64,000 bases of DNA from Acidobacteriota bacterium (GTDB taxonomy: Bacteria; Acidobacteriota; Blastocatellia; Pyrinomonadales; Pyrinomonadaceae): contig JAOAPY010000032.1 in assembly GCA_025463135.1 (NCBI GenBank), positions 62,001-126,000 of the forward strand, read 5' to 3'. Below are positions 1 through 11,984 of the stretch, piece after piece; within the stretch, counting starts at the first letter, position 1, and each line of letters starts with the position of its first letter. The notes beneath the pieces were generated by a model that did not search any database, was not told the DNA's origin, and saw only the letters and a list, made by a program, of their open reading frames with translations. A program made the position numbers and the translations under genes.

Positions 1-288
1 CGTTGCTGTTGCGGTTTGAGGGCCTGTGCGGAAGCACACCCCTGCGCTTCCGAGAGGCCTTCTCCTACAAGGGTCCTGTGACAATTGCGGCGCCTGAATG
101 AGTGAGTGAATTACCAAAGGACTCAGGAGGCTCAACCTCCCGGTTGCGTCGCGGTTTCAACCAGGGATTCGCCCAGTGCTTCTATTTACGGGATTAATGG
201 TGAATTCAGATTGGACTGTGATCCATCGGTGACTTTTCAGCTATAGATCCAACCTTGACTTGCGTACTTGTTGACTTTCCCCGACACG
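1..288. other. window edge, no gene seen
   Basis: No reading frame with a credible start and ribosome binding site is visible before the outer-membrane factor gene ends at 289. I see no T-rich hairpin that would serve as a terminator for the efflux operon, and no tRNA-like fold. The stretch may be the operon's 3' untranslated region plus the flank of a gene outside the window. Confidence 0.4.
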
Positions 289-1830
289 TCAAGGGCGAGA
301 AGTTGGCCCGGGCATTGGTGTTGGCGGCGCGACGGGTCCCCTGGGTACTGGTAGTGGCGTCCTGGCAGTCAACTCCTTAGGTGTCGGCAGCTGAGACGTG
401 TTCCATCCACCACCGAGCGCCTTGATCAACTCGACGCTTGCCGTCATCTGCTGCGCGCGCAGGTTCACGGCTGTCCGCTGATTGGTCAGCAGCGTGGTTT
501 GGGCCGTGATCACGTTAAGGTAACTATCAATTCCGGACTTATAGCGTTCGTTGGCCAGCGAGAGAGTTCGCTCGGACGATTTCACGGCGGCCTCCTGTTG
601 CTCGAGCTCATGCGAAAGAATGCGCAAGGCGGCGAGATTGTCTTCTACTTCTTGAAAGCCGGTCAACACTGTCTGCCGGTAGTTTGCGACTGTACCGTCG
701 TATTGCGCGCGCGCTTGTTCGGTGACGGCCGCGCGCCTTCCTTTATCAAACAGTGTCTGGGCCAGCGACGGACCAACGGAGAAGAATCGCGCAGGCCAGG
801 TAAACCAACTCGCGATCGAAGTGCTTGCCAATCCCGCGGCCGCACTCAACGTGAGTGCCGGGAAAAAAGCTGCTTTCGTTACACCGATTTGCGCGTTGGC
901 TTCGGCAACGCGACGTTCAGACGCGGCGATGTCCGGTCGCCGTTCGAGCAGTTGAGACGGAAGACCGATCGGAATCGGCGGTGGTGCGGCTTTCAAGGGG
1001 GCGATGGAAAGTGAGAACATCGATGCCGGCTGACCCGTCAAGAGAGCAATCGCATGTTCGAGTTGAGCACGTTGGATGCCGAGGTCGGTCGCTTGCGCCT
1101 GGGTGGTTTCCAGTTGGGTTTCGGCCTGCGCCACGTCTTCGTCCGAAGCAATGCCGGTTTGAAATCGAACTTGTGTCAGATTGAGTTCCTGTTGGTAAGC
1201 TTCGACCGTTGAGTCCAACAATTCCTTTTGCGCATCGAGCGAACGAACCTCGTAGTAGTCGAATGCGAGTTCAGCTTCGACACTTAAGCGAACGTTCTCC
1301 AGATCTGCGGCGCTGGCCTGCGCTTCGGAGGCGCTGGCCGAGACTGTGTTTCTAATGCGACCCCAGAGATCCGGCTCCCACGAGGCGTCAAACGGAAGCG
1401 AATAAGTTGTGACCACACGTCCCGCCGAGTTATTGGACTGAGTTGTTCCCGACGATGCGCGAGAGACAACAATGGAAGGATTGGTGGTCACGGTCGGGAA
1501 ATACTGCGACCGAGACTCCTTAACCACGGCGCGCGCGACACGGAAATTCGCATCCGCCTGCGCAATGTTCTGATTGGAAATGTTTACCTGTTCTTCCAGG
1601 GAATTCAATTGCGGATCGTTGAACATCTCCCACCATTTGCCGCGGATCACATCGTCCTTCGGCCGCGCGAATTTCCAGTTGTCGGTCTCCTTGAAATTCT
1701 CAGGCGGAATTTCTTTGTAGCTCGGCGGAGTTTGTACGGGAGGCGTCTTATACTTCGGCGCCTTGTCACATCCTTTGAACAGTATGAGCCCGATGAGTGA
1801 AACGGCAAGAATTTGAAAGTGGTTAGACAT
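289..1830 (-). CDS. RND efflux outer-membrane factor (NodT/OprM family)
   Basis: This is the outer-membrane channel of the tripartite pump encoded just upstream. The 513-residue length is usual for the NodT/OprM/CusC branch of TolC proteins. Two outer-membrane-efflux domains follow each other (about residues 60-260 and 280-480), with the typical turn around LLERRPDIAASERRVAEANA. The N-terminus is a short hydrophobic signal ending in LFKGC; this is only a loose lipobox (Lys before Gly-Cys), so lipidation is likely but not certain. The C-terminal tail is Pro-rich. It is the last gene of the mdtABC-like operon, 147 bp after the permease gene, with a weak ribosome binding site. That gap holds a GC-rich imperfect hairpin but no gene. 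Confidence 0.93.
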   Translation of the reverse strand: MSNHFQILAVSLIGLILFKGCDKAPKYKTPPVQTPPSYKEIPPENFKETDNWKFARPKDDVIRGKWWEMFNDPQLNSLEEQVNISNQNIAQADANFRVARAVVKESRSQYFPTVTTNPSIVVSRASSGTTQSNNSAGRVVTTYSLPFDASWEPDLWGRIRNTVSASASEAQASAADLENVRLSVEAELAFDYYEVRSLDAQKELLDSTVEAYQQELNLTQVRFQTGIASDEDVAQAETQLETTQAQATDLGIQRAQLEHAIALLTGQPASMFSLSIAPLKAAPPPIPIGLPSQLLERRPDIAASERRVAEANAQIGVTKAAFFPALTLSAAAGLASTSIASWFTWPARFFSVGPSLAQTLFDKGRRAAVTEQARAQYDGTVANYRQTVLTGFQEVEDNLAALRILSHELEQQEAAVKSSERTLSLANERYKSGIDSYLNVITAQTTLLTNQRTAVNLRAQQMTASVELIKALGGGWNTSQLPTPKELTARTPLPVPRGPVAPPTPMPGPTSRP

Positions 1831-1977
1831 TTGTTAAGTCAAGTTGGCAACGGAGCTTGTCGAACCCGCGCAGCGGATGGCAAGCATAAAGCCTGGGCTG
1901 GGCAGCGGAACCCCAGGCCTTATGCTGTCGCCCACATCGCGGGCTAAGGCAATCGCAAACCCCTTTCATCAGTTTCA

Positions 1978-4900
1978 TCATCCTAAAGTCTCCTGAGGCA
2001 AAGCCCTTACTTTTCTCTTCCGCAGCCGTTGCCACGCCAGTCCCAGCCGATCGAGATAGAGATACACAACCGGCGTAGTGAAAAGCGTCAGCATCTGGCT
2101 CACGATCAGTCCACCGATGATCGAGATGCCAAGCGGTCGCCTCAGCTCGGAGCCGGTTCCCGTGCCCAGGGCCAGCGGCAATGCTCCCAACAGCGCGGCC
2201 ATGGTGGTCATCAGGATCGGACGAAACCGCAGCATACAAGCCTGAAAGATCGCGTCATGCGAACTCTTGCCTTCGTTCCGCTCGGCCGCAAGCGCAAAGT
2301 CGATCATCATGATCGCGTTCTTTTTCACGATGCCAATCAACAGTATGATTCCAATCAATGCGATGACGCTGAGATCGGTGCGCGTAAGCAGCAAAGCAAG
2401 CACCGCGCCCACGCCCGCTGATGGCAAAGTCGACAGAATGGTGATGGGGTGAATGTAACTTTCATAGAGAATCCCCAGCACAATGTAGACCGCCAGCAGC
2501 GCTGCAATGATCAGAAAGGGTTCGCTCGCCAGCGACGATTGAAACGCCTGTGCAGTTCCGGAAAAGCTGCCATGAATTGTCGTCGGCATGCCGATGTTTT
2601 GTTCCGCCTGAGTGATTGCCTGAACCGCATCGCTGAGGGCTACGCCGGGAGCAAGGTTGAATGAGAGCGTTACCGCGGGGAATTGTCCTTGATGGTTTAC
2701 CGCCAGGGGCGCTGTCGCCGGCTGCTCATGCGCGATCGCGCTTAAGGGCACAATGCCGCCGGCCGTCGGGTGGAGGTAAATGTCTTTCAGGCTTTCCGGA
2801 CTTTGCCAGAACCGCGGCTCGACTTCCATCACGACGTGATACTGATTCAACTGCGTGTACATAGTCGACACCTGCCGTTGCCCGAATGCGTCGTAAAGCG
2901 TCGCATCGATCGCCTGAGGTGTGATTCCCATTCGCGCTGCCGTCGCCCGATCATAGACAAGTGAAGCTTGAAGCCCGCTGTTCTGCTGATCGCTGTTGAC
3001 ATCAGTCAGCGTCGGCTCCTTTCTCATTTGCTGGAGCAAGACAGGTCCCCACTTATCCAGGTCTTCCAGGCTCTCGCTTTGAATTGTGTACTGGTATTGC
3101 GCATTACCTCCCCTGCCACCGACACGCAGATCCTGCGTGGCCTGTAAGTAGAGCGATGCTCCTTCCACCGATGCGAGTTGACGCCGCAAACGGGCGATGA
3201 CCCCATCCGCGCTAATCTTGCGTTCAGCGAGCGGTTTCAATGAGACGAACATTCTGCCGGTGTTGGTCGTGGTGCCGCCGCCGCTGCCGGTGAAAGCTAC
3301 GACGTTGGCAACCGCCGGGTCGGCCTTAACGATATCCGCGAAGCGGGTCATTCTTTGCTTCATCGCGGCAAAGGAAGAGTCCTGCGCTCCCTGAATTCCG
3401 CCGGCCAGACGACCCGTATCCTGCTGCGGGAAAAATCCCTTGGGGACAATTGAGAGCAGATACACATTTACGCCAATCGTGATCAGCAGCACCACCAACG
3501 TCGGGGCCGGATGTCGCAGCACCCACGTCAGGCTGTATTCGTAGCGCCGCAGGATCCAGGCGAAGACCCTTTCGCTCGCGCGATAGAGTCTTCCGTGATC
3601 GTCCGGTTGCCTGGCTTTCAGCAACCGCGAACACATCATCGGTGTAGTGGTCAAAGAAACTACGAGGGAAACGAGAATTGCCACCGAAAGAGTAATGGCG
3701 AACTCTCGGAACAGGCGGCCAACGATGCCACCCATCAGAAGCAATGGAATGAACACGGCAACTAACGAAATACTGATCGAGAGTACGGTAAACCCAATCT
3801 CTTTAGCGCCGAGCAAGGCGGCCTGGAAGGGAGGCAAGCCCTGCTCCAGGTGGCGCATCACGTTTTCAATTACCACGATCGCATCATCGACAACGAAGCC
3901 CGTCGAAATCGTCAAAGCCATCAACGAAAGGTTGTCGAGACTGTAGTGACACAAATACATCACGCCAAAGGTGCCGATTAACGAGACGGGAACCACCACG
4001 CCGGGAATGATTGTGGCGCGCGGATTTCTCAGAAAAACAAAGACAACCAGAATCACAAGGGCGATCGAAATCACCAGCGTGCGTTCGACATCATTCACCG
4101 ACGCGCGGATGGTGGTGGTTTGGTCCATCACTACCGTGAGATCGATGGCTGAAGGAAGCGATGCCTTCAATTGCGGCAGCGCGGCGCGTACGCCGTCGAC
4201 CGTCTCAATGATGTTGGCGCCTGGCTGACGAAAGACTATTACCAAAGCGCAGGGCTTTCCGTTTGCCACGCCGGCTGACCTCAGGTTTTCGACCGAGTCT
4301 TGCACCTCGGCAATGTCTGACAACCTGATCGCCGCGCCGTTGCTGTAACCCACGACCAGGGGACGGTAGTACTCGGCCTTTAGCAGTTGATCATTCGTCG
4401 CCAGATCCGAAGTCGTGGAATTGGTTGCCAGCTGTCCTTTGGCCTGGTTTGCGTTCTGCAGGCTCAGCATGTTGCGGACGTCTTCGAGACCGAGCCCGGT
4501 CGCGTTCAGTTGAGTCGGGTTCACGTCAACGCGTACCGCGGGCAGGGAACTGCCTCCAACCGCCACCTGACCCACCCCACGCACCTGCGAAAGCTTTTGC
4601 TGCAAGACCGTCGAGGCCGCATCATAAATTCGGCCCTGGTCATAGATGTCCGAAGTGAGTGCCACGATCATGATTGGGGCGTCGGCTGGATTCACCTTTC
4701 GATAAGTCGGGTTGTTGGGCAGGTTGGCCGGCAGGTATCCGCGTGCGGCATTGATGGCGGCCTGAACGTCTCGGGCGGCTGCATCGATGTCCCGGTTCAG
4801 ATCGAACTGCAGCGTGATGCTTGTTGAACCGAGATAACTCGCTGAAGTCATTTCTGTAACACCGGCGATGTGACCGAGTTGCCGCTCGAGCGGTGTAGCT

Positions 4901-5088
4901 ACTGACGAAGCCATAATCTCGGGACTCGCTCCGGGCAGATTTGCCTGGACGGAGACTGTAGGAAAGTCGATCTGTGGCAGGGGTGATACTGGCAACAACT
5001 TGAACGCCACCGCACCGGCGAGGACTAGCGCCGCTGTCAGTAGCACAGTGGCTACGGGCCGATAAATGAATGGCGAAGAAAGACTCAT
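1978..5088 (-). CDS. mdtC: RND efflux permease, MdtC type
   Basis: Inner-membrane proton/drug antiporter subunit. The reading frame is open further upstream, but the start is placed at ATG 5088 because the protein then begins [17 protein letters not shown], as RND permeases do, and this ATG overlaps the stop of the preceding permease (ATGA). That gives 1036 residues, the normal length. The first periplasmic segment ([25 protein letters not shown]) and TM4 with the Asp-Asp proton-relay pair ([13 protein letters not shown]) are intact. Sequence features fit MdtC rather than MdtB (FIYRPVAT start; SSLPAVRV). MdtB and MdtC act together as a heteromeric trimer in the known system; the same is inferred here. 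Confidence 0.95.
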   Translation of the reverse strand: MSLSSPFIYRPVATVLLTAALVLAGAVAFKLLPVSPLPQIDFPTVSVQANLPGASPEIMASSVATPLERQLGHIAGVTEMTSASYLGSTSITLQFDLNRDIDAAARDVQAAINAARGYLPANLPNNPTYRKVNPADAPIMIVALTSDIYDQGRIYDAASTVLQQKLSQVRGVGQVAVGGSSLPAVRVDVNPTQLNATGLGLEDVRNMLSLQNANQAKGQLATNSTTSDLATNDQLLKAEYYRPLVVGYSNGAAIRLSDIAEVQDSVENLRSAGVANGKPCALVIVFRQPGANIIETVDGVRAALPQLKASLPSAIDLTVVMDQTTTIRASVNDVERTLVISIALVILVVFVFLRNPRATIIPGVVVPVSLIGTFGVMYLCHYSLDNLSLMALTISTGFVVDDAIVVIENVMRHLEQGLPPFQAALLGAKEIGFTVLSISISLVAVFIPLLLMGGIVGRLFREFAITLSVAILVSLVVSLTTTPMMCSRLLKARQPDDHGRLYRASERVFAWILRRYEYSLTWVLRHPAPTLVVLLITIGVNVYLLSIVPKGFFPQQDTGRLAGGIQGAQDSSFAAMKQRMTRFADIVKADPAVANVVAFTGSGGGTTTNTGRMFVSLKPLAERKISADGVIARLRRQLASVEGASLYLQATQDLRVGGRGGNAQYQYTIQSESLEDLDKWGPVLLQQMRKEPTLTDVNSDQQNSGLQASLVYDRATAARMGITPQAIDATLYDAFGQRQVSTMYTQLNQYHVVMEVEPRFWQSPESLKDIYLHPTAGGIVPLSAIAHEQPATAPLAVNHQGQFPAVTLSFNLAPGVALSDAVQAITQAEQNIGMPTTIHGSFSGTAQAFQSSLASEPFLIIAALLAVYIVLGILYESYIHPITILSTLPSAGVGAVLALLLTRTDLSVIALIGIILLIGIVKKNAIMMIDFALAAERNEGKSSHDAIFQACMLRFRPILMTTMAALLGALPLALGTGTGSELRRPLGISIIGGLIVSQMLTLFTTPVVYLYLDRLGLAWQRLRKRKVRALPQETLG

Positions 5089-8000
5089 GCCGGCTCCGCT
5101 GGAATCGTCGCCGCGACCGTGCCTCTGCCGCGAAAAGCTGAGAACCTTCCGGCAACCGAGTCGAAGAAGAGATAGATCACGGGAGTCGTGTAGAGCGTAA
5201 GCAACTGGCTGACCATTAGGCCGCCAACCAGGGTGATGCCGAGCGGCCGGCGCAATTCCGAGCCCGTTCCCGAACCGAGTGCCAGGGGCAAAGCCCCCAG
5301 CAACGCGGCCATGGTGGTCATCATGATGGGCCGAAAGCGTAGTAGACACGCTTGATAGATTGCTTCCTCCGGACTCTTACCGTGACTGCGCTCTGCCTCG
5401 AGCGCGAAGTCGATCATCATGATGGCGTTCTTTTTCACGATGCCGATCAGCAGGATGATTCCGATGATCGCAACCACGGTCAGCTCTGAGCGGAAGATCA
5501 AGAGCGCGAGGATCGCGCCTACACCGGCCGAAGGCAGTGTCGACAAAATAGTGAGCGGATGAATATAGCTTTCGTAAAGAACGCCAAGCACGATGTAGAC
5601 GGTAACTATCGCTGCCAGAATCAGCAGCGGTTCGTTCGTCAGCGAAGCTTTGAAAGCCTGGGCCGTGCCTTGAAATGAAGCCTGAATACTCGGCGGCATA
5701 TTCAGCTCGGTTTGGGCTCGTTCAATCGCGGTGGTGGCTTCGCCGAGCGAGGCGTTAGCCGTCAGGTTGAACGAGATGGTAACCACGGGAAATTGCCCCT
5801 GATGGTTTACAGATAGCGGCGCCGTTCCTGACTCGAAATGTGTGAACGTGCTGAGCGGCACCGGGCCGCCGCTCGTTGAGCGAACGTAAATGTCCTGCAA
5901 CTTCGCCGGGTTCTTTTGAAAGTCCGGCATCGCCTCCAGGACAACGTGATATTGATTGGATTGTGTGAAGAGGGTCGAGATCTGACGTTGACCGAAGGCG
6001 TCATAGAGTGTCTGGTCTATAGCCTGCGGCGTGATCCCCAGCCGCGAAGCCGTGACGCGATCAATGACCAGGGTGCTCTGTGCCCCGCCGGTTTGCTGAT
6101 CGGTCGCGACGTCCTGCAGTTGGGGCAGCGTCTTTAGTTTGTTGACGAATTGGGTAGTCCAGGTGTTCAACTCGTCTGTATTGGGATCCTCCAAAGTGTA
6201 TTGGTACTGCGTGCGGCTCACTCGATCTTCCACGGTCAGGTCCTGCACCGGTTGCATGTAAAGAGTGATCCCGTCGACCTGCGCCAGAGAGGGCTGCAAA
6301 CGGTTCATCACCTCAGTTGCATTGATCCGCCGCACGTCCAGCGGCTTGAGATTGATCAGAATGCGACCGTTGTTCAACGTAGTGTTGGTGCCATCGACGC
6401 CGATAAACGACGAAAGGCTCTCGACTGCCGGATCTTTGAGAATGACTTGTGCGAGAGACTGCTGCTTTTGGGCCATCGCGGGAAATGAAATTCTCTGTGA
6501 GGCTTCGGAGATGCCCTGGATGACTCCGGTGTCCTGCACCGGGAAGAATCCCTTTGGCACGATCACATAGAGCCAAACCGTGAGGACAAGCGTTGCTGCC
6601 GCGATCAGGAGAGTCACCGTGCGATATTCGAGCACCCACCGCAAAGTCTGACCATACAAGTCGACGACCTTTTGAAATACGCGTTCCGATGCGCGATAGA
6701 ACCGTCCCTGCTGAGCCGCGGATTTTTCGCGCAACAGTCTTGAGCACATCATCGGCGTCAGCGTCAGCGATACGACCGCGGAAACCAGGATGGTCACGCT
6801 CAGCGTGATGGCAAACTCGCGAAACAATCGCCCCACAATGTCACCCATGAACAAGAGCGGAATGAGCACCGCGATCAGTGAAATTGTCAGCGAGACAATC
6901 GTAAAGCCGATCTGCTCGGCGCCTTTCAACGCGGCTTTCATGGGTTTGTCGCCTTCCTCGATATAGCGCACGATGTTCTCGATCATCACGATGGCGTCGT
7001 CCACCACAAAGCCCGTTGATATCGTCAAGGCCATCAGCGTCAGGTTGTTCAGGCTGTACCCAAACAGATACATCACCGCTAAGGTGCCCACCAGCGACAG
7101 CGGTACGGCAACGCTGGGAATGATCGTGGCCGCAAGGTTTCGGAGAAAAAGAAAGATCACCAGCACCACGAGCGCCACGGTCAACATCAGAGAAAACTGG
7201 ACGTCTTTGACAGAGGCGCGAATCGTTACGGTGCGATCCGTTAAGATTGAAAGCTGCACGGCCGGAGGCAAAGTGGTTTGTAATTGCGGCAAGAGGGCCT
7301 TTACTCGATCGACCACTTGAATGATATTGGCGCCCGGCTGCCGTTGGATGTTGACGATCACCGCCGGCACGTCGTTCATCCAGGCTGCCTGCTTAACATT
7401 TTCGGCGCCGTCAACAACGGTGGCGACGTCAGACAGCATTACCGGCGCGCCATTGCGATAGGCGACCACAATCCCCCGATAGTCCTTGCTGGATACGATC
7501 TGATCGTTGGCGTCAATCTGGAAGGACTGTTGTGGTCCATCAAAGTTTCCCTTCGCCTGGTTGACGCTGGTTTGTTGCAGCGCGGTCCGCACATCCTCGA
7601 GGTTGATGCCGTATGACGAGAGCGCGGTAGGATTTGCCTGTATGCGGACGGCCGGCTTCTGACCGCCACTGATATTCACGAGACCGACGCCGGGCAGCTG
7701 CGAGATCTTTTGCGCGAGCCGCGTATCGGCCAGGTCTTCAACCTGGGTCAAGGGGATCGATCCGGAGGTCAGTGCCAGGGTCAACACGGGCGTGTCTGCC
7801 GGGTTGGTCTTGCTGTAAATCGGCGGCGTCGGCAGATCATTCGGCAGCACACTTTGAGCCGCATTGATAGCCGCCTGTACTTCTTGTTCCGCGACATCGA
7901 TGTTGAGGTCGAGCGAGAATTGCAGAATGATAATTGAGCTGCCGCCCGAACTTGTCGACGTCATCTGATTCAGACCCGGCACCTCTCCGAACTGTCGTTC

Positions 8001-8201
8001 GAGTGGCGCAGTGATAGCCGAGGCGACTACATCCGGACTCGCTCCCGGATAAAAAGTAACGACCTGAATAGTTGGATAGTCCACCTCAGGCAGCGCTGAG
8101 ACGGCAAGTTGCCGGTAGGCAACCACGCCCGCAAGGAGAATGGCCGCCATCAACAGAGACGTGGCGACGGGCCGCAAAATAAAGGGTCGAGAAGGACTCA
8201 C
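5085..8201 (-). CDS. mdtB: RND efflux permease, MdtB type
   Basis: A 1038-residue RND permease, paralogous to the next gene but closer to MdtB ([51 protein letters not shown]). Twelve transmembrane segments and two large periplasmic loops are present by pattern; TM4 carries [13 protein letters not shown] with the proton-relay Asp pair. The start is GTG at 8201, overlapping the adaptor's stop codon (GTGA), and its own stop overlaps the MdtC start. Translation of the three genes is therefore probably coupled. Substrates cannot be read from the sequence; Mdt/Mux pumps of known species export bile salts, novobiocin and similar amphiphiles. Confidence 0.95.
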   Translation of the reverse strand: MSPSRPFILRPVATSLLMAAILLAGVVAYRQLAVSALPEVDYPTIQVVTFYPGASPDVVASAITAPLERQFGEVPGLNQMTSTSSGGSSIIILQFSLDLNIDVAEQEVQAAINAAQSVLPNDLPTPPIYSKTNPADTPVLTLALTSGSIPLTQVEDLADTRLAQKISQLPGVGLVNISGGQKPAVRIQANPTALSSYGINLEDVRTALQQTSVNQAKGNFDGPQQSFQIDANDQIVSSKDYRGIVVAYRNGAPVMLSDVATVVDGAENVKQAAWMNDVPAVIVNIQRQPGANIIQVVDRVKALLPQLQTTLPPAVQLSILTDRTVTIRASVKDVQFSLMLTVALVVLVIFLFLRNLAATIIPSVAVPLSLVGTLAVMYLFGYSLNNLTLMALTISTGFVVDDAIVMIENIVRYIEEGDKPMKAALKGAEQIGFTIVSLTISLIAVLIPLLFMGDIVGRLFREFAITLSVTILVSAVVSLTLTPMMCSRLLREKSAAQQGRFYRASERVFQKVVDLYGQTLRWVLEYRTVTLLIAAATLVLTVWLYVIVPKGFFPVQDTGVIQGISEASQRISFPAMAQKQQSLAQVILKDPAVESLSSFIGVDGTNTTLNNGRILINLKPLDVRRINATEVMNRLQPSLAQVDGITLYMQPVQDLTVEDRVSRTQYQYTLEDPNTDELNTWTTQFVNKLKTLPQLQDVATDQQTGGAQSTLVIDRVTASRLGITPQAIDQTLYDAFGQRQISTLFTQSNQYHVVLEAMPDFQKNPAKLQDIYVRSTSGGPVPLSTFTHFESGTAPLSVNHQGQFPVVTISFNLTANASLGEATTAIERAQTELNMPPSIQASFQGTAQAFKASLTNEPLLILAAIVTVYIVLGVLYESYIHPLTILSTLPSAGVGAILALLIFRSELTVVAIIGIILLIGIVKKNAIMMIDFALEAERSHGKSPEEAIYQACLLRFRPIMMTTMAALLGALPLALGSGTGSELRRPLGITLVGGLMVSQLLTLYTTPVIYLFFDSVAGRFSAFRGRGTVAATIPAEPA

Positions 8202-9448
8202 TGAGTCGCCCTCCCGTTCCTGTTGTCAGTCGCCTTGCGCACGACTACTTTGACCCCGCTTTGCAGTTTGTCGAATCCGTCAACTGCGAGGATATCGCCG
8301 GCTTTCAATCCCTCGACCGCTGTCAGGTTGCCGTCTGTTGTACCTACTGAAACAGGCTGCGATGCGACCGTCTGATCAGGTTTCATGACGTACACGAATG
8401 CGTCCTGTGCATTGCGTTGGATTGCGGCCGTGGGAATCAGAATCACTCCGCGTTGCGTGCTGACCAGCAGCCTTGCATTCACAAACTGATTCGGGAAAAG
8501 TGCGTTGTCTTTATTGGTGAAAGTGGCCTTGAGTTTGATCGTGCCGGTAGTGGTATCAATCTCGTTGTCAAAAGTGATCAAGGTGCCGGAGGAAAGTTTA
8601 TTCTGCTGCGCCCGATCAAAAGCATCCACCGAAAGACGATTGCCCTGGCGCAACTGCCGCTCTATCTGCGGTAAATAATCTTCGGCCACGCTGAAGAGCA
8701 CGCTGATCGGTTGCAGTTGGGTAATGACCAGCAGACCGTTGGTGTCTGCGGCATGAACAATATTTCCCGGATCAACCAGGCGCAAGCCGACCCGTCCTGA
8801 AATTGGTGAGGTGATCCGGCAGTAGCCAAGCTGCACATTTGCGTTGTCGATCTGTCCCTGATCGTTTTTGAGTATGCCTTCGTACTGATGGACCGTCGCC
8901 TGCTGTGTGTCTAGTTGCTGTTTGGGAATTGCATTCTTGCTGAAAGCCATTTGGTAACGATTCAGATCGTTGTTCGCATTTTCAAGGAGGGCTTTGTCTC
9001 GCTCATATTGTCCTTCAACCTGAGTTAGCTGAGCTTGAAAAGGGCGCGGATCGATCTCGGCCAGTACATCGCTCTGATGGACCATCTGACCTTCGCGATA
9101 CTTGACGCTCATCAGTTGTCCGTCGACACGGCTCTTGACCGTTACGGTGTAAAGCGGCACCACAGAACCCAGAGCATTCACGTAGACTCCAATATCGCCT
9201 TTGCTGGCGGCGGCGGTGGTAATTGCTACAGCACTCGCGGCGGGCGCTGGTTTGGTTGCCTTCGCCTTTCCTGAGTTCACTCGTTGGAAAAACAGGAAGG
9301 CGGCGCCCAGCAGAAGCGCAAATACAAGCAACAGGATGAAGCGACGGATTCTGCCGGGTCGCCACCGCGGAATTGAAGCGACCGCACCCTCAGAAATTTC
9401 CTCGTTGGGTAGGTCTTTATCCAGGTTGTCTGGAACCTCTTCGTTCAT
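8198..9448 (-). CDS. mdtA: RND efflux periplasmic adaptor, MdtA type
   Basis: Membrane-fusion protein that joins the MdtB/MdtC permease to the outer-membrane channel. The start at ATG 9448 is chosen over an upstream in-frame codon because AGGAAGAA lies just before it and the protein then begins with a short acidic cytoplasmic tail. An inner-membrane anchor follows (about residues 37-56), then the lipoyl half-motifs ([28 protein letters not shown]), an alpha-helical hairpin and a beta-barrel ([30 protein letters not shown]). The pattern closely follows MdtA, including the [11 protein letters not shown] segment. First gene of the pump operon; about 416 residues. Confidence 0.95.
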   Translation of the reverse strand: MNEEVPDNLDKDLPNEEISEGAVASIPRWRPGRIRRFILLLVFALLLGAAFLFFQRVNSGKAKATKPAPAASAVAITTAAASKGDIGVYVNALGSVVPLYTVTVKSRVDGQLMSVKYREGQMVHQSDVLAEIDPRPFQAQLTQVEGQYERDKALLENANNDLNRYQMAFSKNAIPKQQLDTQQATVHQYEGILKNDQGQIDNANVQLGYCRITSPISGRVGLRLVDPGNIVHAADTNGLLVITQLQPISVLFSVAEDYLPQIERQLRQGNRLSVDAFDRAQQNKLSSGTLITFDNEIDTTTGTIKLKATFTNKDNALFPNQFVNARLLVSTQRGVILIPTAAIQRNAQDAFVYVMKPDQTVASQPVSVGTTDGNLTAVEGLKAGDILAVDGFDKLQSGVKVVVRKATDNRNGRATQ

Positions 9449-9568
9449 GATGGATTCTTCCTGAACAACGGGTGGCCAACGACACCAATTAAGGGGACTG
9501 TTGAGTATTGCAAGAGGCGGCAGCAAGTCGGAGGATGATTCTTATTGCTGCCGCCGCTCGCAAAGCGT

Positions 9569-10723
9569 TTATTTGTGTCGACCACCGCCGCCGCCGCGCG
9601 AGCCTCCACCACCGCGCGAGCCTCCACCGCGCGAGCCTCCGCCGAAGCTGCGTCCTGCACCGAGGCTCGGTCGCGCACCCGCGGGTCCGCCGCGAGGGCC
9701 TTGTTCACGGCCTACTCCGCCCGAGCCCGCGCGGAAGGAAGTTCCAGGACCCGTGCCTGTGCTTGCGCGCGGTGCACCGGGACCACGATTGGCCCAACCG
9801 TTCCCTAAACGCGTATTCGGCGCGACCGCGGTACGATTGTTAAAGGTTTGATTTGCTCGAGCCGAAGGCCCATCTCGTCGCGGCCCTCCCCCGCCACGCC
9901 CTCCGGCAAAGGGCTCGCGATGGAAGTATTGACTGCGTGAGACGTAAGTGTTGTGATGGAAGACCACGACTCGCCTCCCCCAGTTGAAACCCCAGGCCGG
10001 CCAGCCCCAACCGTATCCGCCAAAGAAGCTGAGACCAATAGCCGGACCAAACGAAATGAATGATGGTCCATACCACGGATCGTAAAAGTAACCGGGATAG
10101 ACCGCCAGCGGCGCGCCGTACACGATCCACGGATCGTAGCTGGGCAGGTAACAGACATCTGGCTCGACGGGTTGGATCACAATCGTCGCGCCCTGACTAA
10201 CTACTGTTTGCTGCGACGTGCTTTGCAGATTCCCCGCGGCCTCCGCTCGCCGGCGCATAATCTGAACAGCGTCGAGTACGTCTTCCTGCTGATTGAAATA
10301 GGCATTGCCCAGCGCCTCAGTCCACGACAAATTCTTGTCCAAATTTCCCAACACTGAAGGGAACGCAGTTAAAGCTTTCACGCTTGGATCCCAGGATTGC
10401 CTATCCGCCGCGCTTGCTAATTGTTCGCCTTGCAGGGTTGGGTGTTGCTGTAGCCAGCGATCCGCTTGAACGACTTCGGTTGGATAGGTGGCTGCTGCCA
10501 GTATCTGGGCTACGAGTGCATCCGGATATAAGGCAATCGGTGCCACCAGTTGCTGCAATTGTTCCGCACTCTGCGAAGCCGCAGGTGTTGTTTCCTCGGG
10601 TAGTTGTTGAGCGGCGACTGGCAGGCGAGGTGTCAAAGCGAGGACCAGGACACCGGCGAGTACCGACGTGATAACTAGTCTTTGCCATTGCCCGATCATT
10701 TTTCCAAATCTTGTTACTTGCAT
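9569..10723 (-). CDS. DUF3300 secreted protein with Gly/Arg/Ser-rich tail
   Basis: A 384-residue exported protein of unknown function. A signal peptide (about residues 1-38, ending AAQ) is followed by the DUF3300 core (LVAPIALYPDALVAQILAAATYP, ADRWLQQ, then VCYLPSYDPWIVYG). A Trp/Gly/Tyr-rich stretch and a low-complexity Gly-Arg-Ser tail of about 110 residues complete it. The start is supported by AAAGGAGG upstream of ATG 10723. It lies 120 bp upstream of the adaptor gene on the same strand, so it may be co-transcribed with the pump. The repetitive tail produces long open frames on the other strand that are not genes. Confidence 0.88.
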   Translation of the reverse strand: MQVTRFGKMIGQWQRLVITSVLAGVLVLALTPRLPVAAQQLPEETTPAASQSAEQLQQLVAPIALYPDALVAQILAAATYPTEVVQADRWLQQHPTLQGEQLASAADRQSWDPSVKALTAFPSVLGNLDKNLSWTEALGNAYFNQQEDVLDAVQIMRRRAEAAGNLQSTSQQTVVSQGATIVIQPVEPDVCYLPSYDPWIVYGAPLAVYPGYFYDPWYGPSFISFGPAIGLSFFGGYGWGWPAWGFNWGRRVVVFHHNTYVSRSQYFHREPFAGGRGGGGPRRDGPSARANQTFNNRTAVAPNTRLGNGWANRGPGAPRASTGTGPGTSFRAGSGGVGREQGPRGGPAGARPSLGAGRSFGGGSRGGGSRGGGGSRGGGGGRHK

Positions 10724-10787
10724 AACGTGCCTCCTTTAGTCACACAAACGAGGAGAGCCGTTGGATTTCAATAGTTGGCAGGCTGTC

Positions 10788-10821
10788 GGCAACCCGAAAG
10801 CCAACGTTCTTTCGGGTTGCC
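10788..10821 (-). terminator. GC-rich hairpin after the small secreted-protein gene
   Basis: A perfect 13-bp inverted repeat (GGCAACCCGAAAG, 8-base loop, CTTTCGGGTTGCC) lies between the secreted-protein gene and the DUF3300 gene. No U-run follows on the minus strand, so it may be a weak terminator, a processing site or an mRNA-stabilising hairpin. Confidence 0.4.
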
Positions 10822-10860
10822 GCACAGCGTGGAACGACTTGCCTCTGCCAAAGACCGCGC

Positions 10861-11307
10861 TCAATATGCCGCCAGCGCCACCGTTTCCGCCTCGGTCTTA
10901 TTACTGGCCAGTTCACGTCTAAGGCTACGCTCCTCACGGGAAGGGATTAGCTCACGTCCCATTAGATCGCCACCGGCAAAGACTTCTGACAGGAAATACT
11001 TGTCGCCATAGCGATGGAAGACAATTTCAGCATTGCCTGACCCTGTCCCTGCCTCGACGGGTTCCGTCTCGAATGCAGCGTGCTCGTGTCGGCCATTGAC
11101 GCTGGAGATTACGAGACCCTCTGGACCATCTGCGATTCGCTTGACCTGATAAATGCCGGCCGGAAGAATTTTGCCCCTGACGCTGAAGTCAAAAGGAATT
11201 GACGCGCGCACCGCCGTTCCCGGCATTTGCGCGTAAACGTTTGCGGCCGCCATTACTGCCAAAAGCGTGCATGTAAACGCGGCACTGAAGACTTTCTTTT
11301 TCATCAC
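10861..11307 (-). CDS. small secreted protein, function unknown
   Basis: 148 residues with a clear signal peptide (MMKKKVFSAAFTCTLL... cleavage near VYAQ). The mature part begins with a beta-rich segment (VRASIPFDFSVRGKILPAGIYQVKRI) of a kind I associate with acidobacterial periplasmic proteins. The C-terminal quarter is charged and helical (SREERSLRRELASNKTEAE). AGGAGAGG upstream supports the start. It heads the minus-strand run DUF3300-mdtABC-outer-membrane factor, though a strong hairpin separates it from DUF3300. No catalytic motif is visible. Confidence 0.75.
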   Translation of the reverse strand: MMKKKVFSAAFTCTLLAVMAAANVYAQMPGTAVRASIPFDFSVRGKILPAGIYQVKRIADGPEGLVISSVNGRHEHAAFETEPVEAGTGSGNAEIVFHRYGDKYFLSEVFAGGDLMGRELIPSREERSLRRELASNKTEAETVALAAY

Positions 11308-11984
11308 CTCTCCTTTAATGGCTGACGGCTTCGAAGCGATCGTCAGCCCTGTTCTCGAGAGTGGAGCCGGCCGTGTAGACCAACTGCTTCGCCACTGTTT
11401 GGTCGACTTTTCATTTATTGCGATGGAACCTCAAATAGTTTCCAGACGCGACACTTGAAATCGCCGTGCCACAGCACAGACTGTTCACCGATCTCAGAGA
11501 CTCCGGGGCAGTGAGTCGAGTTTGGTTCAGGCTTCTGCCGATAGGAAACTACTGGAAGGGAGACGTCGCCAAAGCGCGTCAAAACCCGCTGGGGATCATT
11601 TGTTCATCTCAGGGTGAGCTTCGCAGATCAACCCTTCCCTGTGGCTTTCTTTCTCACCAAAGTAAAAAGGCCACACGCTCTCCTCTGGGAAATAAAGAAA
11701 ACTTTTGAACACGGCGGAAGATCGCGTTGTGCGTGCTTGCGGGTTGGCATGATGCATGTCCGGTAGGTTCCACTCGAGGCGAGACTCTTGTCGCCTCGCA
11801 TACTAATCATGGGGAACAGTGATTGGGAAATCTAATAAGATCGCAGTGTCCAAATAGAACCACATGTTGTCATGTGGTCAGGTGAGCCTGACCTGCGAAG
11901 CGCGTGGCAGTATGGATTCTCTCTCAGGCCATTGGGCTCGCGTTGTTTGGTTATCTCTCGAAGTTTCTAATCCGGATGAGGCAA
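11308..11984. other. intergenic, no gene seen
   Basis: About 680 bp without a credible gene. Near 11330-11348 an 8-bp inverted repeat (GGCTGACG/CGTCAGCC) lies in the presumed 5' leader of the minus-strand secreted-protein gene. The remainder has short frames in all phases, none with a ribosome binding site or recognisable domain. It borders a regulator remnant on the right. Confidence 0.5.

Noticed and set aside
499-1184. Plus-strand open frames opposite the outer-membrane factor gene
   Set aside because: They mirror the codon structure of the minus-strand gene, have no ribosome binding sites and no domains.
5089-5349. 87-residue N-terminal extension of the MdtC frame
   Set aside because: It overlaps the end of mdtB in another phase and is not protein-like; the ATG at 5088 fits the family N-terminus and the ATGA coupling.
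9501-9851. Several long plus-strand frames rich in Ala, Arg and Pro
   Set aside because: They lie opposite the Gly/Arg/Ser-rich tail of the DUF3300 protein, where low complexity keeps all frames open.
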